Source: DASQFQ01 sp963722815
GTDB taxonomy: Bacteria; Actinomycetota; Thermoleophilia; Solirubrobacterales; Solirubrobacteraceae
Reading direction: 5' to 3'
DNA: 64,000 nt
Assembly (NCBI GenBank): GCA_963722815.1
Contig: CAVROM010000003.1
Span: 186,001 to 250,000, forward strand
A program made the position numbers and the translations under genes. Below, piece by piece: positions 26,946-37,522 of the stretch. The notes under the pieces were generated by a model. That model was not told the DNA's origin, searched no databases, and was given only the letters and a program-made list of their open reading frames with translations. Each line of letters starts with the position of its first letter. Within the stretch, counting starts at the first letter, position 1.

Positions 26946-27769
26946 GCGGCGCGCGCGACGGCGAGCATCGCGACGAAGCGGCGCGTGCGCTGGTACTCGC
27001 CCGCGTGGCGTAGCCGCTCGAGGCCGCGGTCGCGGAACTCCTCCTGCGCCGCCTCCGGCAGCGACTCGACGTAGGCGCGCGCGCCGCCCGAGCGGAACCA
27101 GTCCCACCACGCGTCGGCACTCGAGTAGATGCGATCGACGTGCGAGCGGTCGATCTTGATGTCGTCGAAGCCCGCGTCCTTGAGCGCCGCGTGCAGCCTC
27201 GGCGCCTCGGCCACACGCCCGCTCCGGCGGCCCACCTCCGCGAGCAGCTCCGGCGGCGCCTGGCCCGCGAACTCGCCCATCAGCTCGCCCTCCCAGTGCC
27301 ACTCGTCGTCGGTGATTGGTTCCCACTGCGCGACGCCGATCGTGCCCGTCGGCCGCAGCACGCGCCGCATCTCCGCCAGCGCGCCGTCGGCGTCGGCGAA
27401 CGAGCCGAGGCCGAACGCGCACAGCACGGCGTCGAAGGACTCGTCGGGGAACTCGAGCGACGCGGCGTCCATCACCTCGGCCCGGACCCAGTCGAGCCCG
27501 GCCTCGGCGGCCGCCTCGCGCGTGCGCGCGACCATGCCCTCGGAGACGTCGATCCCGACCGCCTCGCCGGTCGCTCCGACCCGGAGCGCGGCGGGCAGCA
27601 GCGCGCCGCCCGCGCCGCAGCCGACGTCGAGCACGCGGCCCCCGGGACCGAGCAGCACCATCTGCGCCAGCCGCTCGCCGAACGGCGCGTGATGTGAGAA
27701 CGCGGCCCGGTCGTAGGTCGGGGCGGCGCGCTCGTAGGCGCCCCTGAGGTGCGCTTGGACGTCCATCAC
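26942..27769 (-). CDS. class I SAM-dependent methyltransferase
   Basis: 275 residues. SAM motif I is VLDVGCGAGGALLPAALRVG, followed by GIDVSEGMV (motif II acidic residue), FDAVLCAFGLGSFADAD and LRPTGTIGVAQWEP. The layout is UbiE/Methyltransf_11-like. The GTG at 27769 overlaps the upstream phospholipase D-like stop; an ATG one codon further in is an alternative. The substrate is unknown. Confidence 0.88.
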   Translation of the reverse strand: MMDVQAHLRGAYERAAPTYDRAAFSHHAPFGERLAQMVLLGPGGRVLDVGCGAGGALLPAALRVGATGEAVGIDVSEGMVARTREAAAEAGLDWVRAEVMDAASLEFPDESFDAVLCAFGLGSFADADGALAEMRRVLRPTGTIGVAQWEPITDDEWHWEGELMGEFAGQAPPELLAEVGRRSGRVAEAPRLHAALKDAGFDDIKIDRSHVDRIYSSADAWWDWFRSGGARAYVESLPEAAQEEFRDRGLERLRHAGEYQRTRRFVAMLAVARAA

Positions 27770-28791
27770 GCCTGCACCCTAGGGAAGCGGGCGCGGACCT
27801 CGTCGATCCAGCCCGCCATCTGCTCGGCCAGCGTGGCGTCGGCGATCTCGAGCACGTTCTCGGCGTTCGTCTCGCCGGAACGCGACAGGTTGAACGAGCC
27901 GACGAACACGGTGTCGTCGGCGACCGTCATCTTCGCGTGCATGAAATCGTGGACCGAGCCGGGCGCGTACGGGGTCGAGTCCTTGCCGGTGAAGACCGTC
28001 AGCGCCCGCCGCAGCAGCGGCGCCTTCCACTGCGACCGCGGGTTGCCCTCCCACTGCTGGAAGACCTGGCGGATCTGGGTCGCGTCGCACACGCCGGCGA
28101 TGTCGAGCCGGCCCTCGGCGATCCGCTCGCACAGCGTGCCGAGGATCGGCCCGGCGGTGAGCACCGGCGTGGCGATCCGGACCCGCCGCTGCGCCGCTCC
28201 GATCCGCTTGGCGATCCGGTGCGAGAGCTCGGGGCCGCGCCCGGGGCAGAACCACGGGCGCACGCCGGCGTTGTCCGGCGTGTCGAAGTTGCCGGAGTTG
28301 CCGACGTGGCGCTTCTCCCACAGCTGGCTGAAGTTGCGCGTGTAGGCGGCCGCCAGCGCGGGCGAATCGAGCGCCACGAGCACGTTCTCCTCGCGCTCCC
28401 AGGAGTCGAGCGTCCAGTTCGTCGAGCCGGTCCACACCGACGCGCCGTCGCGCACGACGTACTTGTGGTGCATCAGGTCGCGCCAGCCCGGGATCCCGGC
28501 GAGCGGCACGCCGAGCTGCTCCAGCAGCGTCGGCTCGGTCCGCGGCGGCGGCGGCTCGAACGGGCGCGGCTCGGGCTCCGGCGTGTCGTCGTTGAAGGCG
28601 ATCCGCACCTGCACCCCGCGGTCGCGCGCAGCCCGCAGCGCGTCGCCGACCTGATCGCCGACCAGGCCGGGCAGCCGGAGGTCGTAGAGCGCCAGGTCCA
28701 GCGACTTCCGCGCCTCGCCGAGCCAGGCCACGAGATCGCCCGCCACGTCGTCGGCGCGTTGCCCTCCCTGCACAAGTGTTCGGACCCACAT
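27766..28791 (-). CDS. phospholipase D-like (HKD) domain protein
   Basis: 341 residues with two HKD motifs: HHKYVVRDGASVWTGSTNWT near residue 120 and HAKMTVADDTVFVGSFNLSRSGE near residue 280. Both keep His, Lys and Asp, so a complete two-motif active site is likely. A signal peptide is not evident. PLD-like proteins of this size act as phosphodiesterases on lipid or nucleic acid, or as cardiolipin-synthase relatives. Its start is divergent from the suf Rieske gene, with 59 bases between. Confidence 0.88.
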   Translation of the reverse strand: MWVRTLVQGGQRADDVAGDLVAWLGEARKSLDLALYDLRLPGLVGDQVGDALRAARDRGVQVRIAFNDDTPEPEPRPFEPPPPRTEPTLLEQLGVPLAGIPGWRDLMHHKYVVRDGASVWTGSTNWTLDSWEREENVLVALDSPALAAAYTRNFSQLWEKRHVGNSGNFDTPDNAGVRPWFCPGRGPELSHRIAKRIGAAQRRVRIATPVLTAGPILGTLCERIAEGRLDIAGVCDATQIRQVFQQWEGNPRSQWKAPLLRRALTVFTGKDSTPYAPGSVHDFMHAKMTVADDTVFVGSFNLSRSGETNAENVLEIADATLAEQMAGWIDEVRARFPRVQA

Positions 28792-28819
28792 GGCTAGGGG
28801 GAGTACCCACTTCGGCCGC

Positions 28820-28825
28820 TAGACT
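28820..28825 (+). promoter_or_regulatory. candidate -10 box TAGACT for the Rieske-sufB-sufD operon
   Basis: TAGACT in the divergent gap, 25 bases before the TTG start at 28851. It is followed by the small palindrome GACTGAAAGTC, which could be part of an operator. Confidence 0.35.
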
Positions 28826-28850
28826 GAAAGTCCGACTTGAGCGGTACGAA

Positions 28851-29168
28851 TTGACCCCTGTCATCGACATCTGCCCCGTAGAGGAACTGCCGCCCGGCGA
28901 CCATCGGGTCGTCGAGTGGGAAGACCTCGAGATCGGCGTCTTCAACTGCGCCGGTGAGCTGCTGGCCATCGAGGACCGCTGCTCGCACGATGACGGGTAC
29001 CTCATCGAGGGCGAGGTCGATCAGGAGACTTGTACCGTGGAGTGCCCGCGGCACGGGTCGGTCTTCGACCTGCGTACCGGAAAGCCGCTGAACTTGCCTG
29101 CGTACGTCCCCATCGACACCTTCCCGGTGTCCGTGGCGGACGGCGTGATCCGACTGGAGGTCGATTGA
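28851..29168 (+). CDS. Rieske [2Fe-2S] ferredoxin-like protein of the suf locus
   Basis: 105 residues from TTG 28851. Rieske ligands are Cys44 and His46 (RCSHDDGYL) and Cys65 and His68 (ECPRHGSVFDL), with the domain end LNLPAYVPIDTFPV. Such small Rieske proteins are regular members of actinobacterial suf operons and probably donate electrons during cluster assembly; their exact role there is not settled. TTG is chosen because upstream in-frame sequence lies in the promoter region. sufB follows after three bases. Confidence 0.88.
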   Translation: MTPVIDICPVEELPPGDHRVVEWEDLEIGVFNCAGELLAIEDRCSHDDGYLIEGEVDQETCTVECPRHGSVFDLRTGKPLNLPAYVPIDTFPVSVADGVIRLEVD

Positions 29169-29171
29169 CCC

Positions 29172-30600
<1,429 letters not shown>

Positions 30601-30608
<8 letters not shown>

Positions 30609-31848
30609 GGTCGTCTTGCACGAGCCGGAGTGGCTTGCGGCGCGCCGAGAGCGCGCCGCTTCCTTGAGGGACGGGCTCGAGCTCCCGCAGTTCAAGGGCA
30701 CGACGGGCTGGGAGTTCACCGACCTCGGCTCGTTCGATCTGTCGCGCTTCGGCGCCGCGCCCGCGGATGCGGAACTGTCCGTTCCGGAGCTGCTGTTCGA
30801 GACGCCCGAGGGCGTGTCCCTGACGCAGGTCGACGGGAACTCGGGGGTTGGCGAGGTGAGTCCCGACGGCGTGATCGTCAAGGCGCTCGGCGTCGCCGCC
30901 GCGGAGCATCCCGAGCTGGTCGAGCCGCACCTCGGCACGATCGTCCCGGCCGACGACGTTCTCGTCGCCGCCAACGACGCCGGCTGGGCCTGCGGCGCGT
31001 TCGTGTACGTCCCGCGCGGCGTGCGCGTGGAGGCGCCGGTGCTGCTGAACGCGGTCACTGCTGCGGCCGGTTCGGCTCTGCAGCGACGCGTGCTGATCGT
31101 GCTGGAGGAAGGCGCCGAGGCCGAGGTGTGGGAGCAGTACCTCTCGGCGGACGCGGAGAGCGAGACGCTGTTCAACACCGTCGTCGAGCTCGTCGTCGGG
31201 CAGAACGCCAAGCTCCGCTACGTCTGCGGGCAGGACCTGAACGAGAAGTCGTGGATCTTCGGCGCGCAGCGCGCCGAGGTGCAGCGCGACGGCAAGCTCG
31301 ACTGGGTCGCCGTCGGCTTCGGCTCCGCCCGCGGCCGCGTGCGGATGGAGACCAAGCTCGCCGGCGAGGGCGCCGAGGCCAAGGTCACCGGCGCCTACGC
31401 GCCGCACGCGCGCCAGCACGTCGACTTCGACACCACGCAGGAGCACGCCGCGCCGAACACGGTTTCGGATCTGGCGTTCCGCGGGATCCTGAGCGACCGC
31501 TCGACCGCCGTCTGGCGCGGGATGATCAAGGTCGACCCGGGCGCCCAGCAGACCGACGCGTTCCAGGAGTGCCGCAACCTGTTGCTCTCCAAGCGGGCGC
31601 ACGCGGACGCGATCCCGGGCCTCGAGATCCTCGCCAACGACGTCCGCTGCACGCACGCGGCGGCGATCGCGCAGATCGACAAGGAGCAGCTCTTCTACCT
31701 CCGCTCGCGCGGGTTGCCCGAGCCGCAGGCGCAGCGCCTGGTCATCGAGGGCTTCATGGCCGAGCTGGTCGAGCGCTTCGAGGAGGGCCCCGTGCGCGAG
31801 GTCCTCGCGGGCGCGCTCGAGCGCCGCCTCGCCGCGGTCCTCGACTAG
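30601..31848 (+). CDS. sufD: Fe-S cluster assembly protein SufD
   Basis: 415 residues from TTG 30601, overlapping the sufB stop by eight bases. The SufBD core is visible in AFVYVPRGVRVEAPVLLNAV, HAAPNTVSDLAFRGIL and the C-terminal DKEQLFYLRSRGLPEPQAQR. It pairs with SufB in the scaffold and is needed for iron entry in known systems. It ends the second suf unit, followed by a hairpin terminator. Confidence 0.95.
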
Positions 31849-31872
31849 CGCTGCTTACGGCAGGAAGGGATC

Positions 31873-31905
31873 GGTCGCGCCACCCCCGCCAGGACGGTGG
31901 CGACC
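31873..31905 (+). terminator. hairpin after sufD
   Basis: GGTCG-CG-CCAC (31873-31883) pairs with GTGGCGACC (31897-31905): a 9-bp stem with a 2-base bulge, followed shortly by the T-rich TGATGATTTT. It fits a Rho-independent terminator for the sufB-sufD transcript. Confidence 0.55.
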
Positions 31906-31941
31906 ACGATTGATGATTTTCGGGTCGGGTAGGGCTGGAGC

Positions 31942-32307
31942 ATGCCGACAGAACCAGCTCCCCTCACGCTCTCCCAGGTCGTCCACCGCGCGGTCGAGGT
32001 CTGCGATCCGGCCGGCACTGACGCCGACCTCGCTGACTTCTTCCTCCGCTTCGAGGACGCCGACGAGCCCGTCGCCGCCATCGAGGACATCGAGCAGCGG
32101 ATGGCCGAGGCCGCGGGCGCACTGGACCCCGAGGGAGAGATCCCGTCGCTGCAGATGGCAGCCGCAGTCGCGACCTACCTCGGCTTCCGCCGCGACGAGG
32201 CCGACGAGGACCGCGAGGAGCTACTGACCCTCGCGGCGAGGGCGGAGTTCAACGGCCACCCGCCCGCGCCGGTGGCTCAGTGGCTGGAGGAGCAGGGGGT
32301 CGGCTAG
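31942..32307 (+). CDS. small acidic hypothetical protein
   Basis: 121 residues, strongly acidic, mostly helical by composition, with no Cys, membrane segment or known motif. Segments such as ADLADFFLRFEDADEPVAAI and DEADEDREELLTLAARAEF look like a short helical bundle. Third-position GC is as high as in its neighbours, which supports real coding. No function can be offered. It lies alone after the sufD terminator. Confidence 0.6.
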   Translation: MPTEPAPLTLSQVVHRAVEVCDPAGTDADLADFFLRFEDADEPVAAIEDIEQRMAEAAGALDPEGEIPSLQMAAAVATYLGFRRDEADEDREELLTLAARAEFNGHPPAPVAQWLEEQGVG

Positions 32308-32311
32308 GCCA

Positions 32312-33879
32312 TCACGGACTGACGGTGGCGCGTCGGATGCGAGACCAGCCGCGGCGGAACGGGTAGCCGCGCTCACGCGGCACAACGGCGCGGAACTCGT
32401 AAGTGGTCGACTGGAACGTCCTGCGGAATCGGTAGGCGAAGTTGAAGTGCCCGGCCGCGTCCGTGCGCAGCAGCGTCACGGCCGTCCACGACCCCGCGCC
32501 CCGCGCTCGCGCTTGGATCGCGACGCTTTTCCCCTGCTTCGGAAGCCGCACAGCCGCGACCCGGCCGCGCATACGGATCGATTGCCCGTTTCGAAGCTTG
32601 CGCGGGGACGTCCGCAACCGGACGCCCGCACGAACGGCGAGTCTCACCGGCCTGCCGCAGGCTTGCGCCAGCCCGCTCGCTGAGACCAGGATCGGTCGCA
32701 CTTCGGTCGACTGACGAGGTCGCACCTTGATGCGGAATCGGCCGTGGCTGCGGACTAGCGCAAGCCGTGACCGAGCGGCGATCGCGGGGTTATCTACGAC
32801 CCCGACATGCGCGCCCTTGAGTAGCGCCTTGGAGCCGACGACACGCCCCGTGATCAACGCGGCGCGCCCGTAGCGAACGATGCGGGACTTGAGTGTGCGC
32901 CGGACCGTCGCCGCGCTTTGTGCGGGACAGGCGGCCGTGCCGCGGATCGGGGGTCGGGCAGATTATCGACGACGATCGCGACAGGGCCAACCACCGCCGA
33001 GTTGACCCCGGTGGCGTCAAGTACCTGAACAGTGATCGCGTGTGTCCCCTCGGTCAAGCGCGTCGTGTCGATCGGCACGTCCGCCGACGTGACGAGCTTG
33101 CACGGAACGGGGACCACAAAAGGCATCCTGCATGCACCCTGGTTGTCGTCGATAACCCGGTCCTCGACCCGCTCGCCGTCAGCTAGGACGCGCGTGCGGT
33201 AAAGGCCGCCCCCTGTATCGCTGAGCTTGAGCCCGAGGTGGAGCTGTCCACGCAGCGGTCCCTTGCCTGTGAGGAGTGAACCCGTGGCTGCAAGGATCCG
33301 CGGAGGCGCGGGATCATTCAGCGTCACCGCAATCTGCCTCAGGTTGAAGTTTGACCCGTTGTTCTGACAGGGGCCCGAGCCCTGGGAGTTGGAGCACGCG
33401 AGTACGACAAGTAGCCGCGAGAGCGGGCCGTTCGGCAGCGGGTACTCGCCTGTGTGGCTGAATGGACCGGTGTTACCGCTCGCTCTGACTGGAAGGAAGG
33501 TGTCGCTGCCGACGGGTGTACCTCCCTCCAGATAGTCCCAGCTCCATGGTGGAGGACCGCCTGCCACCTGCACCAGGTTGCCTTCGACGCGCCGGTCGTA
33601 GCTTACGATGCTTGTTCCCTTCGGAGCGACGAATTCGATTCCGTAGCGCCAGCCGGGGCTCGTAGTCGCTGCAGGGGCTCGGACGGTGATCACGCCGCCC
33701 GGGCAGTTGACCGTGGCAATCGCGCCCGTCGTGACGGACCATCCGTTGGCGGGGGCTGCGGCACCATTCGGCAACCGACAAGCGTGCACCACGTATACCG
33801 CACCGGATGTTGCCGACGTCGCGATCAAAAGACTCGCCAGGACCGCGATGACGATCCCGATTCGCGCTCTGCGACTCAA
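32312..33879 (-). pseudogene. secreted, membrane-anchored beta-sandwich protein, one frameshift
   Basis: Start TTG 33879, with GGGAGG seven bases upstream. A signal/membrane segment (IGIVIAVLASLLIATSATSG) leads into an extracellular region with two Cys pairs and Ig-like strands (GTHAITVQVLDATGVNSAV). The frame breaks at a run of five G on the plus strand (32950-32954). Adding one base joins the first part, ending VVDNLPDP, to RGTAACPAQSAATVRRTLKS and the C-terminal beta domain to 32312, about 522 residues in all. It lies immediately after the tethered sigma factor gene, so it may be its partner or target. Homopolymer error and real decay are both possible. Confidence 0.7.
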
Positions 33880-33892
33880 CTGCTGCCTCCCA

Positions 33893-35338
33893 TCATGGTG
33901 AGAACTCGCCTCCTGTGCCGTCACTGAATTCACCACCCGCGGCCCCCGAAGAGGCACCGCTCTCGAAGCTGCCATTCGGCGAGCTCGTTCCGCCGCTTTG
34001 GCTCGCCGTTTGCGCGGTCGCGCTGCCAGACCCGGTCGCAGATCTCTCGAACGAGAACTCGTTGGTCTGCGTGGGCTGCTGCCACGAGCGGGTGCGGCGC
34101 GCCTTCCGCTTCGGCGCATGAGCGGGGGTACTGGGCGTCGCGGTGCTCTGAGCACGGGCGAGTCGCACGTTCGAGCTGCGAGGCGCTGTGTTGCTCTTGC
34201 GTATTGCGGCTCGCTTCTTGAGGTGTTTCGACGGCTTCGCTTCCGCTCGGATCGCCGGCTTCGGATCTGGCAGCAGCGCCGTGGCGACGCAGTAGGTCCC
34301 CGCTCCCACGCCTGAGACGCAGACTCCGATCAGCGCGGCGATCGAGGCGACTCGGCCTCCTCCGCTGCTCGCTGCCGCGTGGACGCCCAGCACGACGTCG
34401 TTGCTCTGGAGGCGTTGCAGCGCCGCCTCGACCCATCCGCGGAGGTTGAGGCGGGTGGTGGAGGCGTGCGTGACGGTTGACGGCTCGACCGAGTGCACTT
34501 GCCGGAACGCCTCGTCGAGTTGCTCCGCCCGCTGCATCGGGTGGAGCTCGCCGACGTCGGCCGACGGGTCGCGCGGCCCGCGCAGCCGCTCGAACAGGCC
34601 TCGGACCGGCTCGACCACCGCGCCCAGCGGCAGCAGCGCGGTGACCCGCCCGAGCCGGGAGGCGTGCAGGGCTCGCACCGTCGCCCGGCACCCCGCGCAG
34701 TTGCGGAGGTGGGGCCGGATGTCGAGCAGCTCTTCGGCGCTCGCCTCGCCGGCGGCCAGCGTGGCCAGCACGGGAGCGAGCCGCTCGCACTCGGCGCCCG
34801 TCTCGAGCTCCTCGTAGAGCCGGAGGAAGCGCTTCCGTCCCTCCGTGATGCACCGGTTTACCTTCGTGTAGGTCCAACCCAGCCGCTCGCCGATCTCGAC
34901 GTACGACAGCCCCTCCGCCTTGAGCATCAGCGCCCGCGCCTCGTCGCGCTTCAGCCGCCGCATGACCTCCGCGGACCGTTCGACCCGCTCCGCCGACTCG
35001 AGCCGCTCCTCGACCGATCGCTGCGCGACCGCCGGCACAGCGTCGAGGTCGAGGTCCTCGCCGGCCACACCGGCTCGCCCGCGCCGCACCGCCAGGGCCT
35101 CGTGCTTCACGACCACCTTGAGCCACGCCAGCTCGGTCGCCGGGTCGAGCGACGACACCCGGCGCATGTAGATCTCCAGCGCCCGCTGGACCGCGTCCTG
35201 GGCGTCGTCGGCGCACAGCGAGTAGGACCGTGCGACCCGCTTCAGCAGCTCCCCGTGGCGCGCGACGATCCCCGTGACCCGATCACCCGGGTCGCCGAGT
35301 GCTGCTGCTGGCCGTCGATCGAACATCCGTGTCGCCAC
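33893..35338 (-). CDS. ECF-type sigma factor fused to zinc finger, membrane segment and Ser/Gly-rich tail
   Basis: 481 residues. Sigma region 2 lies at about 20-85 (DDAQDAVQRALEIYMRR). Sigma region 4 at about 115-175 has the HTH YVEIGERLGWTYTKVNRC. A zf-HC2-type anti-sigma finger follows, with His210, Cys214 and Cys217 (RPHLRNCAGC). A membrane segment spans about 327-356, and then comes a basic, then Ser/Gly-rich tail (430-481) that would lie outside. So sigma and anti-sigma-like parts share one chain, tethered to the membrane. GTG 35338 has AGGAG nine bases upstream; ATG 35326 is an alternative. A -35/-10 pair (TTGCGC, 17 bp, GATAAG) lies at 35402-35374 on the minus strand. Confidence 0.85.
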   Translation of the reverse strand: MATRMFDRRPAAALGDPGDRVTGIVARHGELLKRVARSYSLCADDAQDAVQRALEIYMRRVSSLDPATELAWLKVVVKHEALAVRRGRAGVAGEDLDLDAVPAVAQRSVEERLESAERVERSAEVMRRLKRDEARALMLKAEGLSYVEIGERLGWTYTKVNRCITEGRKRFLRLYEELETGAECERLAPVLATLAAGEASAEELLDIRPHLRNCAGCRATVRALHASRLGRVTALLPLGAVVEPVRGLFERLRGPRDPSADVGELHPMQRAEQLDEAFRQVHSVEPSTVTHASTTRLNLRGWVEAALQRLQSNDVVLGVHAAASSGGGRVASIAALIGVCVSGVGAGTYCVATALLPDPKPAIRAEAKPSKHLKKRAAIRKSNTAPRSSNVRLARAQSTATPSTPAHAPKRKARRTRSWQQPTQTNEFSFERSATGSGSATAQTASQSGGTSSPNGSFESGASSGAAGGEFSDGTGGEFSP

Positions 35339-35373
35339 GGGGCCGCGCTCCTCCCTCCACTGAGAGACGCTGA

Positions 35374-35402
35374 CTTATCAGCGATGTGTAGTCGGAGCGC
35401 AA
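35374..35402 (-). promoter_or_regulatory. candidate promoter of the tethered sigma gene
   Basis: On the minus strand, TTGCGC (35402-35397) is separated by 17 bases from GATAAG (35379-35374), and AGGAG lies before the GTG at 35338. The spacing is ideal for a sigma70-type promoter, though ECF autoregulation is possible. Confidence 0.4.
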
Positions 35403-35416
35403 CATCCGTTCGCCCC

Positions 35417-35437
35417 GCGGCTGCAACAAACAGCCGC
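35417..35437 (-). terminator. hairpin after the MOSC gene
   Basis: GCGGCTG and CAGCCGC form a perfect 7-bp stem around a 7-base loop, 12 bases past the MOSC stop. The 10-bp palindrome ATTGCGCAAT (35440-35449) sits directly before it. There is no T-tract, so termination is weakly supported. Confidence 0.35.
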
Positions 35438-35449
35438 AAATTGCGCAAT

Positions 35450-36142
35450 CTATGGCTCGGGGAGCACCGGATTGCCGACCGCGACGGTGCCCGGCGCCAC
35501 GCAGGAGCCATAGACGCCGATGCACGCCGACCGCTCCTGCGCGAGCGTTCGCAGCACCGACGGAGACCGCTCGAGCGTCGATGGGTCGATGTTCACGATC
35601 ACGCAGCGCGAGTCGCGCTCGTCGACCCGCATGACCATCCCGCCGATCCGCAGCTCGCGCCCGAGCCACTCGTCCTCGCGGACGTCGGACTCCACCAAGA
35701 GATTGGGCCGGAACCGCTGCGGATGCAGCTCGAAGCCGACGCGCTCGCCGAGCTTCGCGATCGACCGGGTGGTGATGAGCGAGAGCGGCATCGCGTCGAA
35801 CACGCCGCGGTCCTGCTTGATCACCCGGACCCCGTCGCCCAGCGAGGCGGCCAGCTCCGGGTCGACGACGTCGAGCTCTGAGCCGTTCGGCGTTCGCACC
35901 ATCACGCGCGACTTGTCGGGCTGATCCACATCCACGAATCGCGGCACGTGCTCGAGCATCGCCGCGTCCTCCCGGATGGTCATCCACGGGAAGCCGCTGC
36001 GCGGCACGTCGCCGCGCACGAACGCCCAGCGCCGATCACCGGTGAAGCCGGCGAAGCCCACCTCGACCGAGGAGAGCTCCTCCGGGGCCATCGACTTCAC
36101 CGGATATCGCCACAGCCCCAAGACACGGCCGACCTCTCGCAC
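35450..36142 (-). CDS. MOSC domain protein
   Basis: 230 residues. The N-terminal MOSC_N beta barrel (VLGLWRYPVKSMAPEELSSVEV) is followed by a MOSC domain with FRPNLLVES, DERDSRCVIVNIDPST and CIGVYGSCVAPGTVAVGNPV. The conserved Cys in DSRCVIVNID matches the sulfur-carrier or molybdenum-ligand Cys of MOSC proteins such as YcbX/mARC. It probably handles a sulfur or molybdenum cofactor group. It is divergent from the transsulfuration genes, only 24 bases away, which is consistent with a sulfur theme. Confidence 0.9.
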   Translation of the reverse strand: MREVGRVLGLWRYPVKSMAPEELSSVEVGFAGFTGDRRWAFVRGDVPRSGFPWMTIREDAAMLEHVPRFVDVDQPDKSRVMVRTPNGSELDVVDPELAASLGDGVRVIKQDRGVFDAMPLSLITTRSIAKLGERVGFELHPQRFRPNLLVESDVREDEWLGRELRIGGMVMRVDERDSRCVIVNIDPSTLERSPSVLRTLAQERSACIGVYGSCVAPGTVAVGNPVLPEP

Positions 36143-36153
36143 CCCCGCGACCT

Positions 36154-36159
36154 TATCCT
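36154..36159 (+). promoter_or_regulatory. candidate -10 box TATCCT
   Basis: TATCCT seven bases upstream of the ATG at 36167, with no Shine-Dalgarno sequence between, fitting a leaderless cystathionine beta-synthase transcript. Confidence 0.45.
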
Positions 36160-36166
36160 CCGGACC

Positions 36167-37522
36167 ATGCCCGAGATCAAGGAGTCGATCCTCGACACGA
36201 TCGGAGACACGCCGCTCGTCCGGCTGTCCCGCATCGGCGCCGGCCTGAAGCCCCAGATCGTGGCGAAGCTCGAGCTCTTCAACCCCGGCGGCTCGATCAA
36301 GGACCGCGTCGCGATCCGCATGATCGAGGCCGCGGAGCGCGACGGCCGCCTACGTCCCGGCGGCACGATCATCGAGCCGACCTCCGGCAACACCGGCGCC
36401 GGGCTCGCCATCGCCGCCATCCTCAAGGGCTACCGCGTGATCGCGGTGATGCCGGACAAGATGAGCAAGGAGAAGATCGACCTCCTGCGCGCATACGGAG
36501 CGGAGGTGGTGGTGGCGCCGACCGACGTCGCGCCCGACTCGCCGCGCTCCTACTACCGCGTCGCCGACCGCCTCACGCGCGAGATCCCCGGCGCGTTCCA
36601 GCCCAACCAGTACGCGAACCCGGCCAACCCGCAGACCCACTACGAGACGACCGGGCCGGAGCTGTGGCGCCAGACCGACGGCAAGCTCACGCACCTCGTC
36701 GTCGGCGTCGGCACCGGCGGGACGATCACCGGAACGGCTCGCTACCTGAAGGAGCAGAACCCGGCGATCGAGGTCATCGGCGCCGATCCCGTGGGCTCGA
36801 TCTACTCCAACGAGGAGGTCCACCCGTACCTCGTCGAGGGCGTGGGCGAGGACTTCTGGCCCGAGACGTACGACCCGAGCGTCGTCGACCGCTACGTGAC
36901 CGTGTCCGACCAGGACAGCTTCCTCACCACCCGCCGGCTGGCGGAGACGGAGGGGATGCTGGTCGGCGGGTCGTGCGGGCTCGCCGTGCACGCGGCGCTC
37001 GAGGTCGCGCGCGACCTCGACGAGTCAGCGCTGCTCGTCGTGATCCTCCCGGACGGCGGCCGCGCCTACCTCTCGAAGATCTTCAACGACGCGTGGATGG
37101 ACTCCTACGGCTTCCTCGAGCGCGCGGAGGACAAGACCGTCGGCGACGTCCTGCAGGCCAAGGACGCCGCGGGCGAGATGCCGCCGTTCGTGGTCGTGAG
37201 CCCGGGCCAGACCGTGCGCGAGGCGATCGCGCTGCTGCATGAGCACAGCGTCTCGCAGCTGCCGGTGGTGGAGGAGAGAGACATCGTCGGCTCGGTCGGC
37301 GAGCGCGGGCTGCTGCGCCGCACGTTCGCCAACCCGTCGACGATGGACTCCGTGATCGTCGAGGTGATGGAGGAGCCGTTCCCGGCCGTGTCGACCGAGG
37401 ATTCGGTGCGCGAGGCGGTCGAGCTCCTCGCCGGCGAGCGCGGCGCAATCACGGTCATGAACGAGGGCCAGCCGCGCGGCATCCTCACGCGCGCGGACCT
37501 GCTGGAGTCGCTGGTCACATGA
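36167..37522 (+). CDS. cystathionine beta-synthase
   Basis: 451 residues. The PLP domain of fold type II has NPGGSIKDRVA (PLP Lys), EPTSGNTGAGLAIAA, GVGTGGTITGTARYLKEQNP and VGGSCGLAVHAAL. The C-terminal 130 residues hold two CBS (Bateman) modules, EHSVSQLPVVEERDIVGSV and ERGAITVMNEGQPRGILTRADLL. This is the full cystathionine beta-synthase layout rather than a bare cysteine synthase. It condenses serine with homocysteine in reverse transsulfuration. The next gene overlaps it as ATGA. Confidence 0.93.
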   Translation: MPEIKESILDTIGDTPLVRLSRIGAGLKPQIVAKLELFNPGGSIKDRVAIRMIEAAERDGRLRPGGTIIEPTSGNTGAGLAIAAILKGYRVIAVMPDKMSKEKIDLLRAYGAEVVVAPTDVAPDSPRSYYRVADRLTREIPGAFQPNQYANPANPQTHYETTGPELWRQTDGKLTHLVVGVGTGGTITGTARYLKEQNPAIEVIGADPVGSIYSNEEVHPYLVEGVGEDFWPETYDPSVVDRYVTVSDQDSFLTTRRLAETEGMLVGGSCGLAVHAALEVARDLDESALLVVILPDGGRAYLSKIFNDAWMDSYGFLERAEDKTVGDVLQAKDAAGEMPPFVVVSPGQTVREAIALLHEHSVSQLPVVEERDIVGSVGERGLLRRTFANPSTMDSVIVEVMEEPFPAVSTEDSVREAVELLAGERGAITVMNEGQPRGILTRADLLESLVT

